The notes beneath the pieces were generated by a model. That model was given only the letters and a program-made list of their open reading frames with translations. It was not told the origin of the DNA and did not search any database. Positions 60,179-64,000 of a stretch of DNA of 64,000 nucleotides are shown here, piece by piece. The position numbers and the translations under genes are program-made. Every line of letters starts with the position of its first letter. Positions within the stretch are counted from its first letter, which is position 1. Origin of the DNA: Bacteroidetes bacterium HGW-Bacteroidetes-1 (GTDB lineage: Bacteria; Bacteroidota; Bacteroidia; Bacteroidales; F082); contig PHDU01000010.1 in NCBI GenBank assembly GCA_002842755.1, forward strand, positions 1-64,000, read 5' to 3'.

Positions 60179-60691
60179 ATGAAAACAACCACTCCAAAAG
60201 CATTGGTACTGTTGGTCTTAGTGATAATTTACACACATGCAGCAGCATAGCAATCCAAACTGCCTTCAACCCCACTTCGAACCTTGAATGGATCATTGGT
60301 TAATGCAAATTCCATTTCCGGCAATGGGTATCCTCTCATAATGGTTTTCTGGAAAACGACGGATCAATCTGAAAAGTTAAAATCAATTTATCAGATTTAC
60401 AGTGATTCACTTGTCCATAAAAAAATCAAAATCGTAGCAATTAATTTAGATGAAGCTATAAGTACAAATCTGATTCAGCCTTACGTTAAAAGCAACGATC
60501 TGCAAATGGATGTGTACATCGATGTGAATGGAGATTTTAAATAGGCCATGGGCGTTTCGGTACCCTATACTATTCTGTTTGATCAGGAAATGAACATTTA
60601 CTGCCAACAACGCGGCTACTGTATTGGTAACGATGAAATACTTTGTCAGCAAATTGACAATTGTCTGGCCGGTATTAAAAAAGTAAAATAA
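60179..60691 (+). pseudogene. TlpA-like redoxin gene decayed by two in-frame TAG codons
   Basis: One frame from the ATG at 60179 encodes a signal-like start (ALVLLVLVIIYTHAAA), TAG at 60248-60250, then QSKLPSTPLRTLNGSLV, YPLIMVFWKTTDQSEKL, KIKIVAINLDEAISTNLIQPYV, MDVYIDVNGDFK, TAG at 60542-60544, and AMGVSVPYTILFDQEMNIY up to KKVK and TAA at 60689-60691. The pattern is that of a periplasmic TlpA/AhpC-type redoxin, in which the FW.TWC..C active site would stand at FWKTTDQSEK; both Cys are missing. With two nonsense codons and the lost CXXC it is a pseudogene. The frame is otherwise intact, so decay is recent or the sequence carries errors. Confidence 0.82.
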
Positions 60692-60782
60692 TCCAGGTTT
60701 TCTTCTGGATGCTTTGTAGTGAAAGTCAATAAAGTCAGCGACAGATCAAAACGAAGAAGTCGGACTTTATAGACAAATGCTT

Positions 60783-63700
60783 CTATTTGTACTCTCCCCA
60801 GCTTTTTATGCTTAAATCATCCAAAGTATAGCGTGAAATGGAATATATAAAGGCACTTGCCAACCTTGCATTGGTAATAAGTGGTACATTAAAATCAACA
60901 GCGGCACGCCTAATGACATAATCATTCTGCAACTCATTCTCGCTAAGATCTTTAGGTATATTGATAACAAGATCAATTTTTCGTTCACGGATTAATTCAT
61001 AGGCATTGGGAGTTTCTTTCATATCAGGCCAATGAACCAACGTTGAAGGAATATTATTATCATTAAGAAACTGATGGGTTCCTTTTGTAGCATACAGTTG
61101 ATAACCATTCTCATAGAGCATTCTTGAGCTAAGTAGTAGTTCAGTTTTTGAACGCAATGGTCCGGAAGATATAAGAATATTCTTTTTTGGAATGGTATAA
61201 CCTACAGACAGCATAGCTTTCAGGATTGCTTCATAATAATCATCCCCAATACAGCCAACTTCACCCGTTGAAGCCATATCGACTCCTAAAACAGGATCGG
61301 CCTTGCTTAATCGTGAGAAAGAAAACTGTGAAGCCTTTACGCCAATATGATCAATTTCGAACAACGATTTACCGGGTTTTTGCACTTCTTGTCCGAGCAT
61401 AATACGGGTGGCATAATCAATAAAATTGGTCCTTAAAACTTTCGAAACAAAAGGCAAGCTGCGCGAAGCACGCAAATTACATTCAATCACTTTTACATCA
61501 TTATCCTTCGCAAGAAACTGAATATTAAATGGTCCGCTAATCCTCAGTTCCATGGCAATTTCACGGCTTATTTTTTTTATTCTACGAATCGTTTCTACAT
61601 ATACTTTCTGAGGTGGGAACATGATGGTAGCATCACCTGAATGAACGCCAGCAAATTCGATATGCTCCGAGATGGCATATACAATGACATTGCCTTTATC
61701 AGCAACTGCATCCATTTCAATTTCTTTCGCATCGGTAATAAATTTGGAAACCACAACAGGATGCTGTTTCGATACCAAAGTAGCCAATTCCAGAAAATGT
61801 CTCAGTTCGCTTTTGTTTGAAACAATGTTCATAGCAGCGCCCGAAAGCACATAGGATGGCCTTACTAAAACAGGAAATCCAACTTCTTCTGTAAAACTAA
61901 AAATATCCTCCATCGAACTGAGCTCTCTCCACTCAGGCTGATCCACGCCTATCTTATCCAACATAGCTGAAAATTTGTGTCTATTCTCAGCCTGATCAAT
62001 AAAAATTGGTGATGTTCCTAAAATATGTACCTGCTGATTATGCAAACGCATCGCCAGATTGTTTGGAATCTGTCCCCCTGTTGAAACGATTGTTCCAAAA
62101 GGTTGTTCAAGTTCAACAATATCCAAAACACGCTCAAGACTAAGTTCCTCAAAATAAAGCCTGCTGCTGCTATCGTAATCGGTGCTTACAGTTTCGGGAT
62201 TATAGTTGATCATAACAGAACGAAATCCTGATTTTTCGATAGTTTTCAGCGCGTTTACTCCCGACCAGTCAAATTCAACACTGCTTCCAATACGGTATGC
62301 CCCAGAACCCAAAACGATGACAGATCGCTTGTCATTCTCATAAAGAATATCATGTTCACTACCATGATAGGTCATGTAAAGATAATTTGTTGCAGCAGGA
62401 TGTTCGGCTGCCAAAGTATCGATCTGTTTGACCATCGGCAGAATACGGCTCCTTTTTCTCCGGTTTCTTACTTCCATCAAAACCAAATCGTCGTTGCCCA
62501 TTCCTTCTGGTTTTAAAACGAGACGGGCAATTTGAAAATCAGAAAAACCCTGCTTTTTTGCTTTAAGCAGCAATTCATCAGAAAGTGAAGGCAATGAATT
62601 AACTGACTCAAGCTGACTTGCAGTTTCATGAATACGCATTAGTTTATCAAGAAACCACCGGTCAATTTTTGTCATTTGATATACTTCTTCAACCGTAAAG
62701 CCGTTTTTAAAAGCCTGTTCTATGACAAAAATCCTTGAATCTGTGGGATTGCTTAAAGCAGCTTTTATATCTTCAACAATCACTTCTTTGTTGGCAGCAA
62801 AACCATGCATTCCAACACCAATCATCCGAAGCCCTTTCTGTATGCACTCTTCAAAAGACCGGCCTATCGCCATCACTTCGCCAACACTTTTCATGCTTGA
62901 ACCAATCTCGCGCGAAACACCTTGAAACTTATTCAAATCCCATCTTGGAATCTTGCAAACCATATAATCAAGCGCAGGTTCAAAAAATGCAGAGGTTGTT
63001 TTAGTGACATTGTTCTTTAGTTGATGCAGCCCATATCCTAAGGCAAGTTTGGCAGCAACAAAAGCCAATGGATATCCTGTTGCTTTTGAGGCCAGAGCGC
63101 TGGATCGGGAAAGACGGGCATTGACCTCAATAACACGATAATCTTCAGAATTCGGATCGAGTGCATACTGCACATTGCATTCGCCTACAATACCTACTCT
63201 TTTTACAATTTCAATTGAAATCCTTCGCAATTTGTGGTATTCGCTATTGGTCAAGGTTTGAGAAGGTGCAACAACAATACTTTCACCTGTATGAATTCCA
63301 AGAGGATCAAAATTTTCCATGTTACATACGGTAATCACGTTATCAAAACGATCACGAACTACCTCATATTCTACTTCTTTCCATCCTTTTAGAGATTCCT
63401 CGACCAACACCTGACTTGCATATGAGAAAGCTTTGTCTGCCAGGAGCATCAGCTCTGCCGGATTGTTGCAAAAACCACTGCCCTGCCCACCTAAAGTATA
63501 AGCAGCTCTAACGATCAATGGAAATCCAATTTTTTCTCCAGCTTTCATGGCTTCTGAAACAGATGTCACGGCGAATGATCGTGGGGTAAGGATACTTATT
63601 GAAGCTAGCAGCTGTGCAAAACGTTCTCTATCTTCCGTTTCAATGATGGCTTCAACGGGCGTGCCAAGCACTTGAAGTCCATATTTTTCGAATACCCCTT

Positions 63701-64000
63701 CTTTATGCAAAGCAATGCCGCAGTTGAGTGCTGTTTGCCCGCCAAAAGCCAACAAAATCCCCTGAGGTTTTTCTTTCTGAATAATTTTTTCAACAAAAAA
63801 AGGGGTTACAGGAAGATAATAGATCACGTCAGCAATGTCCTCTGAGGTCTGAACCGTAGCAATATTTGGATTGATTAAAACGGTAGTAACCCCTTCCTCT
63901 TTTAATGCCTTTAGCGCCTGCGATCCGCTGTAATCAAATTCACCTGCTTCACCAATTTTCAGTGCACCAGAACCAAGGACAAGTATTTTTTTTATTTTTT
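60783..64000 (-). CDS. carB: Carbamoyl-phosphate synthase large subunit, partial (start beyond window)
   Basis: The frame enters at the window end with KKIKKILVLGSGALKIGEAGEFDYSGSQALKAL and runs to the stop at 60783, so only the first few residues are missing. Both ATP-grasp halves are present: GGQTALNCGIALHK, YTLGGQGSG, ARLSRSSALASKATGYPLA in the first, VLGSGAYRIGSSVEFDWSGV, STGGQIPNNLAMRL, NLRASRSLPFVSKVL in the second. The C-terminal MGS-like allosteric domain follows (ILISSGPLRSKTELL). The enzyme makes carbamoyl phosphate for pyrimidine and arginine synthesis with the small subunit CarA. The GSGALKIGEAGEFDYSGSQALKAL form of the N terminus is the Bacteroidota type. A GTG at 63827 is an internal codon and not the start. 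Confidence 0.96.
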   Translation of the reverse strand, partial: KIKKILVLGSGALKIGEAGEFDYSGSQALKALKEEGVTTVLINPNIATVQTSEDIADVIYYLPVTPFFVEKIIQKEKPQGILLAFGGQTALNCGIALHKEGVFEKYGLQVLGTPVEAIIETEDRERFAQLLASISILTPRSFAVTSVSEAMKAGEKIGFPLIVRAAYTLGGQGSGFCNNPAELMLLADKAFSYASQVLVEESLKGWKEVEYEVVRDRFDNVITVCNMENFDPLGIHTGESIVVAPSQTLTNSEYHKLRRISIEIVKRVGIVGECNVQYALDPNSEDYRVIEVNARLSRSSALASKATGYPLAFVAAKLALGYGLHQLKNNVTKTTSAFFEPALDYMVCKIPRWDLNKFQGVSREIGSSMKSVGEVMAIGRSFEECIQKGLRMIGVGMHGFAANKEVIVEDIKAALSNPTDSRIFVIEQAFKNGFTVEEVYQMTKIDRWFLDKLMRIHETASQLESVNSLPSLSDELLLKAKKQGFSDFQIARLVLKPEGMGNDDLVLMEVRNRRKRSRILPMVKQIDTLAAEHPAATNYLYMTYHGSEHDILYENDKRSVIVLGSGAYRIGSSVEFDWSGVNALKTIEKSGFRSVMINYNPETVSTDYDSSSRLYFEELSLERVLDIVELEQPFGTIVSTGGQIPNNLAMRLHNQQVHILGTSPIFIDQAENRHKFSAMLDKIGVDQPEWRELSSMEDIFSFTEEVGFPVLVRPSYVLSGAAMNIVSNKSELRHFLELATLVSKQHPVVVSKFITDAKEIEMDAVADKGNVIVYAISEHIEFAGVHSGDATIMFPPQKVYVETIRRIKKISREIAMELRISGPFNIQFLAKDNDVKVIECNLRASRSLPFVSKVLRTNFIDYATRIMLGQEVQKPGKSLFEIDHIGVKASQFSFSRLSKADPVLGVDMASTGEVGCIGDDYYEAILKAMLSVGYTIPKKNILISSGPLRSKTELLLSSRMLYENGYQLYATKGTHQFLNDNNIPSTLVHWPDMKETPNAYELIRERKIDLVINIPKDLSENELQNDYVIRRAAVDFNVPLITNARLASAFIYSISRYTLDDLSIKSWGEYK

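Noticed and set aside
60179-60691. TAG recoding (readthrough or pyrrolysine-like use)
   Set aside because: TAG serves as the normal stop of other genes here (for example 424-426 and 45800-45802), and the redoxin frame has also lost its CXXC, so decay is simpler.
60691-60710. Terminator between redoxin pseudogene and carB
   Set aside because: ATCCAG/CTGGAT is only a 6-bp stem and lacks a T-run on either strand.
1-64000. Prophage, integrative element or defence island
   Set aside because: No integrase, phage structural gene, restriction enzyme, toxin-antitoxin pair or cas gene was recognised on either strand.

Overview
The window is a chromosomal segment of a Bacteroidota bacterium, probably in or near the Bacteroidales/Marinilabiliales. 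The evidence is two SusC/SusD-type polysaccharide utilization loci (PULs), a GLPGLI-family protein beside a TonB-receptor-like barrel, a type IX secretion C-terminal sorting domain, a FecR/ECF-sigma pair of the Bacteroides type, lipoprotein signals ending in a Cys after small residues, and TAnnTTTG -7 promoter boxes. I cannot name genus or species.

Layout. (1) 424-6217, minus strand: TetR regulator, outer-membrane protein, MacB/LolD-like ABC transporter (ATPase plus two FtsX-type permeases joined by ATGA overlaps) and a LolA-like periplasmic protein; this looks like one regulated export operon. (2) 6582-23017, minus strand: an alpha-glucan (probably dextran) PUL with ECF sigma, FecR anti-sigma, SusC with STN domain, SusD, SusE/F-like starch-binding lipoprotein, GH66 dextranase-like enzyme, GH31 alpha-glucosidase-like enzyme and a six-hairpin glycosidase with a C-terminal carbohydrate-binding-like domain. 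The sigma and anti-sigma genes are separated by an opposite-strand methyltransferase gene whose frame is broken by a run of 16 G. (3) 23168-28391: TylF-like methyltransferase, tRNA-Gly(CCC), a small ORF carrying a run of 12 C, a secreted four-Cys peptide, GLPGLI protein and a TonB-receptor-like barrel. (4) 28866-33065: two orphan solute-binding-type lipoproteins (one fused to a Cache domain, one with two SBP modules) flanking a zinc metallopeptidase gene broken by an in-frame TAA. (5) 33307-43436: GH3 with PA14, an inverted-repeat element, thioredoxin-like protein, SmpB, SPFH protein, PD40 propeller protein, esterase-like hydrolase and GH3. (6) 43487-58312: a second PUL with two glycoamylase-like (GH144-type) enzymes, SusC, SusD and a LamG lipoprotein, followed by a T9SS cargo protein and a SusR-like sensor/regulator. 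With the adjacent GH3 it suggests beta-1,2-glucan breakdown. (7) 58529-64000: FAD-dependent oxidoreductase, a decayed TlpA-like redoxin gene with two in-frame TAG codons, and the large subunit of carbamoyl-phosphate synthase running off the window.

How the parts fit: each PUL would bind and cut its glucan at the surface, import oligosaccharides by SusCD and finish them with GH31 or GH3 enzymes. In both PULs the binding-lipoprotein gene is followed by the same short motif and a terminator-like hairpin before the enzyme genes, which suggests a shared attenuation design. The strongest candidates for undescribed biology are this shared element and the pair of long G/C homopolymer tracts in surface or secretion-related genes at 22.2 and 24.2 kb, next to the small Cys-rich peptide/GLPGLI/barrel locus. 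No prophage, integrase, CRISPR array or recognisable defence system was seen.
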